Notes: generated by a model not told the origin, from the letters alone. DNA of 64,000 nt from CAWDMW01 sp963803575 (GCA_963803575.1 CAWDMW010000001.1:434001-498000); one strand, 5' to 3'. Positions 1 to 9,793 are shown, counted from the stretch's first letter. Numbers and translations: made by a program.

Positions 1-49
1 AAAGAGCAACAGTAGCAGAAGCCAAGCGAACAACTTTAGATAAAGACAT
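1..49 (-). CDS. 5' end of a gene leaving the left edge, probably exported
   Basis: Only the first 16 codons lie in the window. An ATG at 49-47 is preceded by a GGAG ribosome binding site about nine bases upstream, and the reading starts MSLSKVVRLASATVAL and stays open to the edge. A basic residue followed by an Ala/Val/Leu stretch looks like the start of a signal peptide. The product cannot be named. The call rests on the start site and the signal-like N-terminus only. Confidence 0.4.
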   Translation of the reverse strand, partial: MSLSKVVRLASATVAL

Positions 50-444
50 GTGAATTACGCTCCGAAAAAATTAGTGAATTGTACAAACGAAAAAAATCAG
101 TCGAACAAACAATCGTAACATCGAAACAAAACCTCACACACTCCTGGGAAGGGGGTGAGGGAATAAGTAAAAAATCTGACACGAGCCAGATAGGGTTCGG
201 GTAAATACATTTTTGTATAATGTACTCCAAAAGTTTCGTGCTTATAGCCTTACTTCTTTTACGTAATGGAGTATATTAAGCATTATACTTAAATATAAGT
301 ACCGCAAGTTCTTTTTGAATATAAAATAATCAAAAGGAACTAAAGAACTTAATCACCATAGCATAGATGCAAGTAATGTCACGTGACAATTGCGTGAAGG
401 GTTCATTAATCTTGTTAAAGTATTGTTTTTTGGTAAATAAATAT
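50..444. other. Intergenic region between the left-edge gene and erpA
   Basis: About 395 AT-rich bases hold no convincing gene. The small minus-strand frame at 36-230 overlaps the more plausible left-edge start and has no recognisable features. An imperfect inverted repeat lies near 308-341 (AGTTCTTTTTGA facing TCAAAAGGAACT), downstream of erpA. It could end erpA transcription but lacks a clear T-run. The promoter of the left-edge gene should also lie here, but no convincing -35/-10 pair was found. Confidence 0.5.
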
Positions 445-801
445 TTACACGGAAAACGAATTTCCACACCCGCAGGAAGCACTGCTGTTGGGATTGGTGA
501 TCTCGAAGAAGGATGCACCCAGCTTTTCCACATAATCAATCATGGAGCCTTCCAGCAATGACAAAGACGTGGTGTCAATCACCACTTGTGCATCTTCGCG
601 TGTAAACACTTCGTCATCATCTGCCAACGGTGCATGGTCAAAGTCAAACCGGTACTGAAAGCCAGAGCATCCGCCCCCTTCCACTGCAATGCGCAGGCGG
701 GAGCCTTCGGGTTCTTCCTGCATCAGGTAGCCAATACGACTGGCGGCACTGTCAGAAATCAGGAAGTCTTGTGATGTAAGCGGTTGTGTGTCTGGCATCA
801 T
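445..801 (-). CDS. erpA: ErpA-type iron-sulfur cluster insertion protein
   Basis: A 118-residue A-type carrier (HesB/IscA/ErpA family) that passes Fe-S clusters to apoproteins in the cytosol. The three conserved cysteines are present: Cys45 in GGGCSG, and Cys110 and Cys112 in SCGCGNSF at the C-terminus. The start at 801 (MMPDTQPL) was chosen because the frame upstream to 885 would run into the divergent dgt gene and has no family similarity. ErpA is preferred over IscA because the gene stands alone rather than in an isc or suf operon and lies next to dgt, as in other alphaproteobacteria. The exact subfamily is inferred. Confidence 0.85.
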   Translation of the reverse strand: MMPDTQPLTSQDFLISDSAASRIGYLMQEEPEGSRLRIAVEGGGCSGFQYRFDFDHAPLADDDEVFTREDAQVVIDTTSLSLLEGSMIDYVEKLGASFFEITNPNSSASCGCGNSFSV

Positions 802-847
802 GTGTATTAATGTAAGATAATTCTTCCCCCAACGCAAGCCTGCTTCT

Positions 848-2047
848 ATGTCTTTTAATGCCTCCACTGCCCCACCCGGCTGCACCTATGCCCCTTACGC
901 CACGCATCCGCATCAATCACGCGGACGGTTGCATATGGAAACACCCTGCCCCACACGTAGCCCGTATCAGCGGGATCGTGACCGTATTGTCCATAGCGCG
1001 GCCTTTCGTCGGCTGGAATATAAGACGCAGGTCTTTGTGAATTACGAAGGGGATCATTACCGCACCCGCCTTACTCACAGTCTGGAAGTGGCACAACTGG
1101 CAGCCAGCATGTGCCGGGCGTTGCATTTAAATGAAGATTTAGGCGAAGCTTTGGCACTCGCGCATGATCTGGGACATCCACCCTTTGGCCATGCCGGTGA
1201 ATATGGCATACAGGATGTAATGGCACCTTATGGAGGGTTTGACCATAACGCGCAGGCTATCCGTATTGTCGGGCAACTGGAACAACGCTACGCCGCCTTT
1301 GATGGGCTAAACCTGACATGGGAAACGCTGGAAGGCATTGCCAAACATAATGGTGCGCTGGTGGGTCAGGGATTGCCCGAGCTTCCATACGCTATGGCAA
1401 GTTACCAACAACAACATGATCTGGAACTACACACGCTAGCCAGCGCCGAAGCACAAGTGGCAGCATTGGCTGATGATATTGCTTATAACAACCATGACTT
1501 AGAAGACGGCATTCGTGCTGGTTTTTTCACGCTGGATGATCTGGACGGCATTGCATTCGTTAAAGAGCATATACGAGACGTAGATAACACATGGCCAGCA
1601 CTGCACCCGCAACGCCGCGTGCATGAGGTGATACGCCGCTTAATCCATGCGATGGTGCAGGATGTGTTGAAGGTAAGCCAGGCACAACTGGAAGCATCAG
1701 GTGCGAATTGCGTGAAAGACATACGTCATCTGGATAAGCCTGTGATTGCTTTCTCACCCGATATGCAAGCAGTTAATCTGGAAGTGAAAGCGTTCCTCAA
1801 AGAACGTATGTATCGTCACTACCGCGTTAATCGCATGAGCAGCAAAGCCAAGCGCGTTACCTGTGAATTATTTACGTTTTTCTTTGAACATAGCGATTGC
1901 CTGCCACCCCATTGGCGTGAACATGCAGAGTTGGTGGAAGATGCCACGAAGCGTGCCAGAATCATCTGCGATTATATCGCCGGCATGACGGATCGCTTCG
2001 CGCTGCAAGAACATCAACGGCTCTTTAATGTCTGGGAACGTACCTAA
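848..2047 (+). CDS. dgt: Deoxyguanosinetriphosphate triphosphohydrolase-like protein
   Basis: A 399-residue HD-domain nucleotide hydrolase of the dGTPase family, which removes triphosphate from dGTP or other dNTPs and so affects the dNTP pool. The metal-binding HD signature is visible: His77 in RLTHSLEV, His106-Asp107 in ALAHDLGHPPFGH, and a later Asp in the ALADDIAYNNHD stretch. The length fits the short 'dGTPase-like' type of alphaproteobacteria rather than the longer E. coli Dgt. It is divergent from erpA and followed by argS 69 bases after its stop, a common alphaproteobacterial order. Substrate specificity cannot be told from sequence. Confidence 0.9.
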   Translation: MSFNASTAPPGCTYAPYATHPHQSRGRLHMETPCPTRSPYQRDRDRIVHSAAFRRLEYKTQVFVNYEGDHYRTRLTHSLEVAQLAASMCRALHLNEDLGEALALAHDLGHPPFGHAGEYGIQDVMAPYGGFDHNAQAIRIVGQLEQRYAAFDGLNLTWETLEGIAKHNGALVGQGLPELPYAMASYQQQHDLELHTLASAEAQVAALADDIAYNNHDLEDGIRAGFFTLDDLDGIAFVKEHIRDVDNTWPALHPQRRVHEVIRRLIHAMVQDVLKVSQAQLEASGANCVKDIRHLDKPVIAFSPDMQAVNLEVKAFLKERMYRHYRVNRMSSKAKRVTCELFTFFFEHSDCLPPHWREHAELVEDATKRARIICDYIAGMTDRFALQEHQRLFNVWERT

Positions 2048-2116
2048 GCGCTGTTGCAAAAACACGCATGATGAATGCTGGACAGAGCGTCAAAACTATA
2101 TTATTCCCTAGATGAT

Positions 2117-3871
2117 ATGAACTTATTCCAGCACATTCACGAACATCTCACTCATTCTGTTTTGCCCGAAGTGGCAGATATGGCTGACTTGCCTGAAAAT
2201 ATCCTCGGCAACATTACAGTAGAGTTGCCGCGTGACCGCAGCCACGGCGATGTCTCCACGAATGCTGCAATGGTGCTGTCAAAACCACTATCCCAACCAC
2301 CGCGTATCATTGCAGAATCCATGGTGCCATTCATCAAAAAACTGCGCTATGTGAAAGAGGTGAGTATTGCAGGTGCAGGCTTCATTAACCTGACGTTTGA
2401 GCCTGCCTTTTGGCAACAGGAATTACTGACCATTTTAAAAACATCAGACTTTTATGGTGCCAGTGATATTGGGCAGGATCAGCGTATCAATATTGAGTAT
2501 GTCTCCGCCAACCCTACAGGCCCCCTACATATCGGCCATGCACGCGGTGCGGTAGTGGGTGACGCATTGGCGCGTCTGCTTCAGAAAGCGTCTTATGACG
2601 TGGTGAAAGAATATTACATTAATGATGCCGGATCGCAAGTGCAAACACTTGGCCGCTCTGCTTACCTGCGCTACCGTCAAGCTTACGGCGAAGATGTGAC
2701 CATTGAAGATGGTATGTACCCTGGTGATTATTTAATTGCCATTGGTAAAGAAATGAAAGAAGCTTACGGTGGCACCTTGCTGGGTGAGGAAGAAGACGAT
2801 TGGTTGCCGGAAGTCTGTCAGTATACCGTCGATGCTATGATGCAGGGCATCAAAGACGATTTGGCACTGATTGGCGTAGAACATGATGTGTTTACCTCTG
2901 AACAAACCTTGCAGGAAGATGGCATGGTGGAACAGGGCATTGAAACGCTTAAAGCAGAAAACCTCATCTATAATGGTGTGTTGCCACCACCCAGAGGTAA
3001 GGCACCACATTCAGGATGGGATGCCTCACGCCAAACATTGTTTCGCTCCTCAGATTTTGGTGATGATAGTGATAGGCCTGTGATTAAGGCTAACGGCGAA
3101 TATACGTATTTCGCTGGTGACATAGCCTATACGCAGCATAAGCTGGATCGGGAGTTTGATACACTCATTATGGTACTGGGTGCAGATCATGGCGGATATG
3201 TTAGCCGTATGAAAGCATTAGTCAGTGCGTTAAGCGAGAATGAAACCACATTGCATGTGATGTTATGCCAGTTGGTGAAGCTGATGGATCAGGGTGAAGC
3301 ACTGAAAATGTCCAAGCGCTCCGGCTCATTTGTCACGGTACGCGAAGTAGCTGAAGAAGTGGGAAAAGACGTACTGCGCTTCATGATGCTGACGCGAAAG
3401 CCGGAACAATTGCTGGACTTTGATTTGCAGAAAGTGAAAGAACAATCCAAAGAAAACCCGGTCTTTTATGTGCAATATGCTCATGCGCGTTGCAAATCCG
3501 TACTGCGTACGGCGCAAGAAAGCTTGCCACAAGCCGTACGTGATTCAGCCATACCAGACAAAGTAGACATCTCTTTGCTAAAGACCGACGCAGAATTGCA
3601 GTTAATGAAAACGTTGGCAAGCTTTCCGCGTGTTGTGGAACAGGCAGCCATAGCGTATGAACCACACCGCATTGCCTACTTTGTGCAGGAACTGGCAGCA
3701 GAACTGCATACATTGTGGAATAAGGGCAATGATGATACAGCACTGCGCTTTATTGAGAGCGATAATGTAGCACTTACCACCGCGCGCCTTGCATTAGCAC
3801 GTTGCACCGCTATTGTGTTAGCCGCAGGACTGGACATTGTCGGGGTGACTCCTGTAGAAGAAATGCGTTAA
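2117..3871 (+). CDS. argS: Arginine-tRNA ligase
   Basis: Class I arginyl-tRNA synthetase that charges tRNA-Arg. The order is the N-terminal Add-1 domain, the catalytic Rossmann core with HIGHARG near residue 138, the KMSKRSG loop near residue 397, and the DALR anticodon-binding domain at the C-terminus. The start MNLFQHIHEHL at 2117 matches the usual family N-terminus. An in-frame ATG at 2075 would add 14 residues. The length of about 584 residues is normal. It sits between dgt and a SPOR protein, probably in one transcription unit. Confidence 0.96.
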   Translation: MNLFQHIHEHLTHSVLPEVADMADLPENILGNITVELPRDRSHGDVSTNAAMVLSKPLSQPPRIIAESMVPFIKKLRYVKEVSIAGAGFINLTFEPAFWQQELLTILKTSDFYGASDIGQDQRINIEYVSANPTGPLHIGHARGAVVGDALARLLQKASYDVVKEYYINDAGSQVQTLGRSAYLRYRQAYGEDVTIEDGMYPGDYLIAIGKEMKEAYGGTLLGEEEDDWLPEVCQYTVDAMMQGIKDDLALIGVEHDVFTSEQTLQEDGMVEQGIETLKAENLIYNGVLPPPRGKAPHSGWDASRQTLFRSSDFGDDSDRPVIKANGEYTYFAGDIAYTQHKLDREFDTLIMVLGADHGGYVSRMKALVSALSENETTLHVMLCQLVKLMDQGEALKMSKRSGSFVTVREVAEEVGKDVLRFMMLTRKPEQLLDFDLQKVKEQSKENPVFYVQYAHARCKSVLRTAQESLPQAVRDSAIPDKVDISLLKTDAELQLMKTLASFPRVVEQAAIAYEPHRIAYFVQELAAELHTLWNKGNDDTALRFIESDNVALTTARLALARCTAIVLAAGLDIVGVTPVEEMR

Positions 3872-3895
3872 CACCTGATACTTAGGGAACAAGCC

Positions 3896-4873
3896 ATGAA
3901 AAATGATTATGATGCAGAATATGAACCAAAATCACCACCACCTATGGATAGTGGTAGTGTGAGATGGATGTCCATCCTGATGATGGTTCTCGTGGTATTT
4001 GGTTTTTTCTCTTTGGCATGGTATGCCTATAACGCTACCGTCACAGAAGAAAAGCAAACCGCCCTCACCGTTATTGAGCCTGCCCAAAAATCCTATAAGG
4101 AAAAGCCTAAAGAGATCGGTGGACTGGATATTAAACATAGCGATATTGATGCCTATAATTTAATGCGTGATACGAATGCAGCAAACGATCAGGATGTTAC
4201 CGCTGTTAAAGGGCTGGCACCGAAAGCAGATGCACCAGCAACTCCTGTGGAACTGGTCATCAAAGAAAATGATGATAAGGCATCAAAGCAAAGCGATGCA
4301 CCAAAAAATTCTGAGATAGCTGCCATCAGCAAAGCAGAAACAGATATGGCCTCGCCATTGCTTTCAGGCAAAAAGATCACCGACCAGTCCAACGCAGGTG
4401 ATAAGGTAGAAGTGCTGATTGCAGAGGATACAGAAAAGCCTAAAGCCATCACCAAAACCCCTTTAGCAGACGCCAAGCAACAGCTTGAAAAAGAGATCAC
4501 GTCAACAGAGACAACAGAAATAGTACGCCCTATCGTGCCAGTTATTGAGAAAGCAGATACGCTAAAAGCATCAGCAAAATCCGTTACTGTAAAACCTGCG
4601 GTAAAAGCAAAAGCGCAAATCAAAACAGATCCCCGCATTTACGTACAGTTGGCAGCGTTGCGCTCGCAACAGGAAGCTGTCAATATGTGGAATCGGTTGC
4701 GCAAAAAACATACTGTTCTTGCAGATAAAGACTATTACACCGAACAGGTCACACCTGCTGGCAAACCAACTCTGTACCGCTTGCGTGTCAAAGGATTTGC
4801 TAACATGGCATCAGCAAAGCAAACCTGTAATGCACTCAAAAGTCGTGGTCAGGACTGCCTGACACCGCGTTAG
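3896..4873 (+). CDS. Inner-membrane SPOR domain protein
   Basis: A 325-residue bitopic protein: an acidic, proline-rich cytoplasmic N-terminus, one membrane helix at about residues 24-46, a long Lys/Ala/Glu-rich periplasmic linker, and a C-terminal SPOR domain of about 75 residues beginning IYVQLAALRSQQEA. SPOR domains bind denuded septal glycan strands and bring proteins to the division site. An AGGGA ribosome binding site precedes the ATG, 24 bases after argS. The argS-SPOR-nagZ order is typical of alphaproteobacteria. The linker is low complexity, so only the membrane helix and SPOR domain can be assigned. Confidence 0.85.
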   Translation: MKNDYDAEYEPKSPPPMDSGSVRWMSILMMVLVVFGFFSLAWYAYNATVTEEKQTALTVIEPAQKSYKEKPKEIGGLDIKHSDIDAYNLMRDTNAANDQDVTAVKGLAPKADAPATPVELVIKENDDKASKQSDAPKNSEIAAISKAETDMASPLLSGKKITDQSNAGDKVEVLIAEDTEKPKAITKTPLADAKQQLEKEITSTETTEIVRPIVPVIEKADTLKASAKSVTVKPAVKAKAQIKTDPRIYVQLAALRSQQEAVNMWNRLRKKHTVLADKDYYTEQVTPAGKPTLYRLRVKGFANMASAKQTCNALKSRGQDCLTPR

Positions 4874-4896
4874 CAGTTAAACTTAAGGCATCCTTT

Positions 4897-5835
4897 ATGC
4901 AGCTATTACCAGCAATTTTTGGGCTGGAAAGCACCGAGCTTACACAGGCAGAACGCGCGTTGTTTTCGCATTATCAGCCAATGGGCTATATTTTATTTGC
5001 CCGCAATTGTGAAACACCTGCACAACTCACCATGTTAGTTGCCGCATTAAAGGAATTGCATAACTATACACCACTAATCTTGATTGATCAGGAAGGCGGG
5101 CGTGTGAGCCGTCTTCGCTCGCCTTATTGGAACACGCCACCTGCTCCCCAAACTTTTGCCGATATGGCAGCCATAGATATGGATGCCGCGTGCAAAGCAG
5201 CCTATAATAATAGCGCAGAGATTGCCCGCTCTCTGACGCACCATGGCATCAACGTCAATTGTGCGCCCATGTGTGACTTGCGCTTCACTCATAGCCATAA
5301 CATTATTGGCGACCGTGCTTATGGTACAGAGGCGCCGCAAGTGGCAACTCTGGCACGGTCTGTAGCGCAAGGCTTAATAGATCACGGCGTATTGCCGATC
5401 ATCAAACATCTCCCCGGTCATGGCCGCGCTACGGTAGATAGCCATGAATCGTTGCCTATTGTGGAAGCATCTATAGATGAATTGCATGAAGACGCCGTTC
5501 CGTTCAGTGCCCTGCGTGATCTACCACTCGGTATGACTGCACATATCCTCTACACAGCGCTGGATTCTACGCTGCCGGCAACATTATCCCCTACGGTCAT
5601 ACGCTATATACGCGAGGAGATAGGCTTTGAGAACTTGTTGATGAGTGATGATTTATGTATGCAGGCACTACAAGGTAGTCCGGCAGAACTGGCAAAGCAA
5701 ACACTCGAAGCAGGCTGCGATATTGTGTTACATTGCAACGGTAAGTATAATGAGATGGAAACAATCTGCGACGCCATTGCCAATTACCATCATATCACCA
5801 CTGACACCCTGCAAGCGTTATTCAATATTGTGTAA
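4897..5835 (+). CDS. nagZ: Beta-N-acetylhexosaminidase NagZ
   Basis: A 312-residue family 3 glycoside hydrolase that removes N-acetylglucosamine from muropeptides during cytosolic peptidoglycan recycling. The signature KHLPGHGRATVDSHESLP near residue 168 holds the His and Asp of the catalytic loop, and LLMSDDLCMQAL carries the nucleophile-type Asp. It begins 23 bases after the SPOR gene, with AAGG upstream. In many alphaproteobacteria scpA and scpB follow nagZ. Here the next gene is purN on the opposite strand, and the two coding ends overlap by 18 bases. Confidence 0.93.
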   Translation: MQLLPAIFGLESTELTQAERALFSHYQPMGYILFARNCETPAQLTMLVAALKELHNYTPLILIDQEGGRVSRLRSPYWNTPPAPQTFADMAAIDMDAACKAAYNNSAEIARSLTHHGINVNCAPMCDLRFTHSHNIIGDRAYGTEAPQVATLARSVAQGLIDHGVLPIIKHLPGHGRATVDSHESLPIVEASIDELHEDAVPFSALRDLPLGMTAHILYTALDSTLPATLSPTVIRYIREEIGFENLLMSDDLCMQALQGSPAELAKQTLEAGCDIVLHCNGKYNEMETICDAIANYHHITTDTLQALFNIV

Positions 5836-6402
5836 CGCCTCAATCGCTAGCTTTAAGGCTTTAGGATATACGTGATGCTCCGCAGCATGTACACGTTGTT
5901 GTAACAATTCAGCCGTATCCCCTAGCTGCACAGCAACGTTTTCCTGCATAATCACGTCACCCTCATCCATGGCAGGAATTACATAATGTACCGTACATCC
6001 CGTATGACTCACACCATCAGCCAATACACGCTCATGAGTCTTTAGCCCTTTATAATCAGGTAGTAAGGATGGATGAATATTAATCATTCTCCCCTTCCAC
6101 TGCTCAACAAATTCAGCGCTTAGTAACCGCATAAACCCGGCCAGACAAACAAATTCTATGCCATGCTCTGTCAGCACCTCATGCATAGCTTCGTCAAATG
6201 CCTTGCGCGAGTCATAATCACGATGCGACAATACAACATATGGAACACCAGCTTTTTTAGCTCGCTGAAGGCCGTATGCATCTGCTTTGTTTGACAACAC
6301 TAGCGAGATATGTGCTGGATAGGCCATGTCACGTGAGGCATCCAGCAATGCTTGCAGGTTAGACCCATTGCCAGAAATTAAGACGGCAACCTTGCACGTC
6401 AT
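5818..6402 (-). CDS. purN: Phosphoribosylglycinamide formyltransferase
   Basis: A 194-residue folate-dependent GAR transformylase, an early formyl-transfer step of purine synthesis. The N-terminal VLISGNGSNLQALLDA loop, the LAGFMRLLS segment, INIHPSLLPDYKG and the HERVLADGVSHTGCTVHYV catalytic region are all present. Its start overlaps the purM stop by four bases (ATGA), so the two are translationally coupled. The 3' end overlaps that of nagZ on the other strand. Confidence 0.95.
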   Translation of the reverse strand: MTCKVAVLISGNGSNLQALLDASRDMAYPAHISLVLSNKADAYGLQRAKKAGVPYVVLSHRDYDSRKAFDEAMHEVLTEHGIEFVCLAGFMRLLSAEFVEQWKGRMINIHPSLLPDYKGLKTHERVLADGVSHTGCTVHYVIPAMDEGDVIMQENVAVQLGDTAELLQQRVHAAEHHVYPKALKLAIEALHNIE

Positions 6403-7463
6403 AGGCTCTGATACTCTACGTAAGGGGCGCCATTTGCTTCTTCCAGTGTGCCAATGCGCATCACCCGCTCACCTGACTGCTCAAGCAATGCCGCCACATC
6501 GTCGCACTGTTCTTTCTGCACCACCAGCACTAACCCAATGCCACAATTAAATGTTTTCAGCATATCTGCATCATCCAAACTACCTGCATCCTGCATCCAG
6601 CTAAACATTGCCGGCCACGACCAGCGCGTCACATCCACTACAGCCCGCAATCCATCAGGCAGGATACGCGGGATATTTTCCGTTAATCCGCCACCAGTAA
6701 TGTGAGCAATACCCTTTACACCATCATACGTTTTAATCGCAGCCAGACAGGACTTTACATAGATACGTGTTGGCGTTAACAGCGAATTGACAACAGACTG
6801 TTCGGAATCCCACGGCGCATTATCATGATAAGACACATTGTGCTTTTCCAGCAATCGCCGTACCAGAGAGTACCCGTTACTATGAACACCACTAGATGCC
6901 AGACCCAGCAACACGTCACCTGCCTGCATGTGCTGCATACGTGGCAGCATGGCATCGCGCGAAACCGCCCCGACTACAAACCCGGCCAGATCATAATCAC
7001 CCACCTGATACATGCCGGGCATTTCTGCCGTTTCACCACCAATAAGCGCACAACCTGCTTCCATGCAGCCGTGTGCAATACCTTCCACAACCTGTGCCGC
7101 CACATCCACTGAGAGCGCGCCACAGGCATAATAATCCAGAAAGAATAACGGCTCTGCACCTTGTGCCAGCAAATCATTGACACACATTGCCACTAAGTCA
7201 ATACCAATCGTATCATGCTGATCCGCTTCGTGCGCCAGTTTCAGCTTTGTCCCTACACCATCTGTTGCGGCAACCAGCACGGCATCATCATAACCCGCTG
7301 CCTTCAGATCAAATAACCCGCCAAACCCACCAATATTGCCCATAACACCACTGCGCTTCGTGCGTACTACGTTGGGCTTAATCCGTTGCACCAGTGCATT
7401 TCCTGCATCAATATCCACACCAGCATCGGCATAAGTCGTCTTTTTCGGGGGAGAAGTCGTCAT
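6399..7463 (-). CDS. purM: Phosphoribosylformylglycinamidine cyclo-ligase
   Basis: A 354-residue AIR synthetase that closes the imidazole ring in purine synthesis. Family marks include the N-terminal TYADAGVDIDAGN, the VAATDGVGTKLKLA and MCVNDLLAQGAEPLFFLDYYA ATP-binding segments, GGETAEMPGMY, and ITGGGLTENIPRILP. The length is normal. It is the first gene of the purMN pair and divergent from the DUF2066-like gene, an arrangement common in alphaproteobacteria. Confidence 0.96.
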   Translation of the reverse strand: MTTSPPKKTTYADAGVDIDAGNALVQRIKPNVVRTKRSGVMGNIGGFGGLFDLKAAGYDDAVLVAATDGVGTKLKLAHEADQHDTIGIDLVAMCVNDLLAQGAEPLFFLDYYACGALSVDVAAQVVEGIAHGCMEAGCALIGGETAEMPGMYQVGDYDLAGFVVGAVSRDAMLPRMQHMQAGDVLLGLASSGVHSNGYSLVRRLLEKHNVSYHDNAPWDSEQSVVNSLLTPTRIYVKSCLAAIKTYDGVKGIAHITGGGLTENIPRILPDGLRAVVDVTRWSWPAMFSWMQDAGSLDDADMLKTFNCGIGLVLVVQKEQCDDVAALLEQSGERVMRIGTLEEANGAPYVEYQSL

Positions 7464-7527
7464 AAAGTTTGAGTTTGTTTGATAAATCGCGTAAACGTGA
7501 AGGGGTCTATGCCTGAAGTGATCTTAC

Positions 7528-8700
7528 GTGATTCCCGCAGTCATACACCCATACATAATCAAGATCAGGTGGAAAAGTCAATTGTTCATACGTTCCCGTT
7601 TACTTCTATTTCCATGGATTGCCCTGCTGTTACTGCTGCCACTACAGCTCAAAGCAAAAGCAAGCCCTCCTGTGGACGAAACCATCCCCATTGACATTAC
7701 CGTGCAATCCAGCCGCGATACTATTGCACAAGCAAAAAAGCAAAGTATGCAGGATGGTGAGAAACAGGCGCTATATCAGGCGATGAACACGTTAGCACCG
7801 GGCAAAGCACGCAGCTTATATAAATCACTGCGTGGCAAGGACATCACACGCTTTGTCCGTTCTTATACTGTCACCCGCGAAGTGGTACGCAGCGGCTATT
7901 ATGAAGCTGACGTGACATTTCGCTTTGACAAGTCCATGTTACATCGCTTGACAGGCACAAAAGACAAAGACACTCCACAAGAAGGTGCTGCCGGTGATGC
8001 ATTACTCATCGTTCCTCCCTATGATACGGGTGGAGACATGTTGCTGTTTGATCGGGCAAACCTGTGGCGCGCTATTTTGAATAATGTTGCACTGGAAATT
8101 GGGCAAGGTGCATTGGTTATGCCATTTGGTGACCCACGCGATGAAGCTGCTCTGACAGACGAGTCAATTATTGCACCTGACGTACAAGAGATGGCCAGAC
8201 TTGCCAGTCGTTACGGCACACGCAACGTGGTTATTGCCTATGCACGCAGCCGTATGTTTGAAAACAAACCGATTGTTGAAGTCATCTTGCGCAAACCTGG
8301 TGGGAAAAAAGAAGATGAACGTGTGTTGCAATATAAAGCCAGAAGTGAAGATGAAACACTGGATCTGATGCTGGCACGTGCCGCGCGTGATGTCTCATTG
8401 CGTTTAAGAGATGATATTGAACATTACACGCTATTTGGTGACAATGAACAAAATCGCATTAAAGGGCTGGTGCTACGCCTTGAATATCAGCATGGCCGTG
8501 AGTGGCGTAACATGCGCCGTATGCTTGACACCATGCCTGGTTTGGTGAAATTATCTGTCGGTGCCATTAGCACAGATTATGCACAAGTGACACTGATGTA
8601 TCGCGGTACACCTGAACTGATAAAAAAAGCTTTGCTGGCGCAGGGCTTCACGGTAAACACAGAGCATGACTACTGGCTCCTCTCCCACCCCCATTCGTAA
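7528..8700 (+). CDS. DUF2066-like exported protein
   Basis: An exported protein of unknown function resembling the DUF2066 family found between purM and a PerM-type permease in alphaproteobacteria. The frame opens with GTG at 7528. A TTG at 7582, 8-12 bases after AGGTGG, would give a cleaner signal peptide beginning MFIRSRLLLFPW and ending near LQLKAKA. The mature part has a region of alternating short segments (residues 80-130) followed by an alpha/beta region. The stop lies 35 bases inside the next gene, so the two are coupled. The family call rests on context and general pattern, not on a catalytic motif. Confidence 0.65.
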   Translation: MIPAVIHPYIIKIRWKSQLFIRSRLLLFPWIALLLLLPLQLKAKASPPVDETIPIDITVQSSRDTIAQAKKQSMQDGEKQALYQAMNTLAPGKARSLYKSLRGKDITRFVRSYTVTREVVRSGYYEADVTFRFDKSMLHRLTGTKDKDTPQEGAAGDALLIVPPYDTGGDMLLFDRANLWRAILNNVALEIGQGALVMPFGDPRDEAALTDESIIAPDVQEMARLASRYGTRNVVIAYARSRMFENKPIVEVILRKPGGKKEDERVLQYKARSEDETLDLMLARAARDVSLRLRDDIEHYTLFGDNEQNRIKGLVLRLEYQHGREWRNMRRMLDTMPGLVKLSVGAISTDYAQVTLMYRGTPELIKKALLAQGFTVNTEHDYWLLSHPHS

Positions 8701-9793
8701 CCGGAATACTCCGCCTCACACTGTTTTCTGGGTTAGTGTTGCACTGCTTCTGGGCGGATTTATTTACCTGATAAGCCCTATCCTGCTTCCTTTCCTTATG
8801 GGTATTGGTATTGCTTACATGCTTGACCCGCTAGCCGATAAACTGGAATTGCGCGGATGTAGCCGCACTTTAGCAACAACCATCGTATCAGGTAGTTTCT
8901 TTATTATCCTAATACTGGCAGTGGTTGCCCTTATCCCATTACTCATTAACCAAATCAGTGAGTTATTGCGCGATCTTCCAACCTACATGGACACATTAAG
9001 ACAGATGATTGAACCATATGTCTCTCGTATTTCTGAAGAACTCAGCATCAAACCCGATGCAATACAAAAGAAAGAAGCATTGGGCAAGTTAGTCAGTAAT
9101 ATTGGCGGCAACACCAAATCGTTACTCACCAACATTATTAGTGCCATCTTTGCTTCCGGTATGGCCGTTATCAATTTTATCTCGGTACTGGTTCTCACCC
9201 CTGTGGTATCGTTTTACCTGCTGCGTGACTGGGACAAGCTGGTGCATGAAGTGGATGATCTTTTGCCCCGCCGCTATGAACCCGTCATCAAAGAACAATT
9301 ACTCAACATCGACACAACCATTTCTGCTTTTCTACGCGGCCAGTTGAATGTCATTCTCATACTGGCCACCTTTTACGCCATAGCACTCAGCATGGTTGGG
9401 CTATCCTATTCAATCCTGATTGGACTGCTTGCTGGCATACTGGTCATTATTCCCTACATTGGTGCCATGATTGGGGGCGCCTTGTCTGTAGGGATTGCGT
9501 ACTTCCAATTCGATAGCTTAACTCCTGTGGCTATTGTTGGCGGCATTTTTATTGCCGGTCAAATGGCAGAAGGTTACGTACTTACCCCTAAACTGGTGGG
9601 CGGGTCAGTAGGCCTGAACCCACTATGGATTATTTTTGGTATGATGGCAGGTGGAACTATTATGGGGTTTGTCGGTATCCTGCTCGCCGTTCCTTTAACC
9701 GCTATTTGCGGAGTACTGATCCGCTTCGCTGTCTCACAATACCGAAGCAGCGCCGTCTACCACGACAATAGAAAACCTCGTTCAGCTTCATAG
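8666..9793 (+). CDS. AI-2E family (PerM-type) membrane permease
   Basis: A 375-residue polytopic protein of the AI-2E/PerM transporter family with about eight membrane segments: two near the N-terminus, a long loop (about residues 95-145), then a dense block of helices. The family-typical segments VSFYLLRDWDKL and AGILVIIPYIGAMIGG are present. It overlaps the DUF2066-like gene by 35 bases. In many alphaproteobacteria the next gene is hda, the DnaA regulator; here the locus instead meets the converging muramidase gene. The substrate is unknown. Confidence 0.85.
   Translation: MTTGSSPTPIRNRNTPPHTVFWVSVALLLGGFIYLISPILLPFLMGIGIAYMLDPLADKLELRGCSRTLATTIVSGSFFIILILAVVALIPLLINQISELLRDLPTYMDTLRQMIEPYVSRISEELSIKPDAIQKKEALGKLVSNIGGNTKSLLTNIISAIFASGMAVINFISVLVLTPVVSFYLLRDWDKLVHEVDDLLPRRYEPVIKEQLLNIDTTISAFLRGQLNVILILATFYAIALSMVGLSYSILIGLLAGILVIIPYIGAMIGGALSVGIAYFQFDSLTPVAIVGGIFIAGQMAEGYVLTPKLVGGSVGLNPLWIIFGMMAGGTIMGFVGILLAVPLTAICGVLIRFAVSQYRSSAVYHDNRKPRSAS

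Noticed and set aside
36..230. A 64-codon minus-strand frame at the left edge
   Set aside because: It overlaps the better-supported left-edge start at 49 (with GGAG) in another frame and reads as unpatterned Cys/Phe/Ser-rich sequence.
4189..4638. A 149-codon minus-strand frame opposite the SPOR gene
   Set aside because: It is antisense to the low-complexity Lys/Ala/Glu linker and its Ser/Ala/Phe bias is what that antisense reading would produce.
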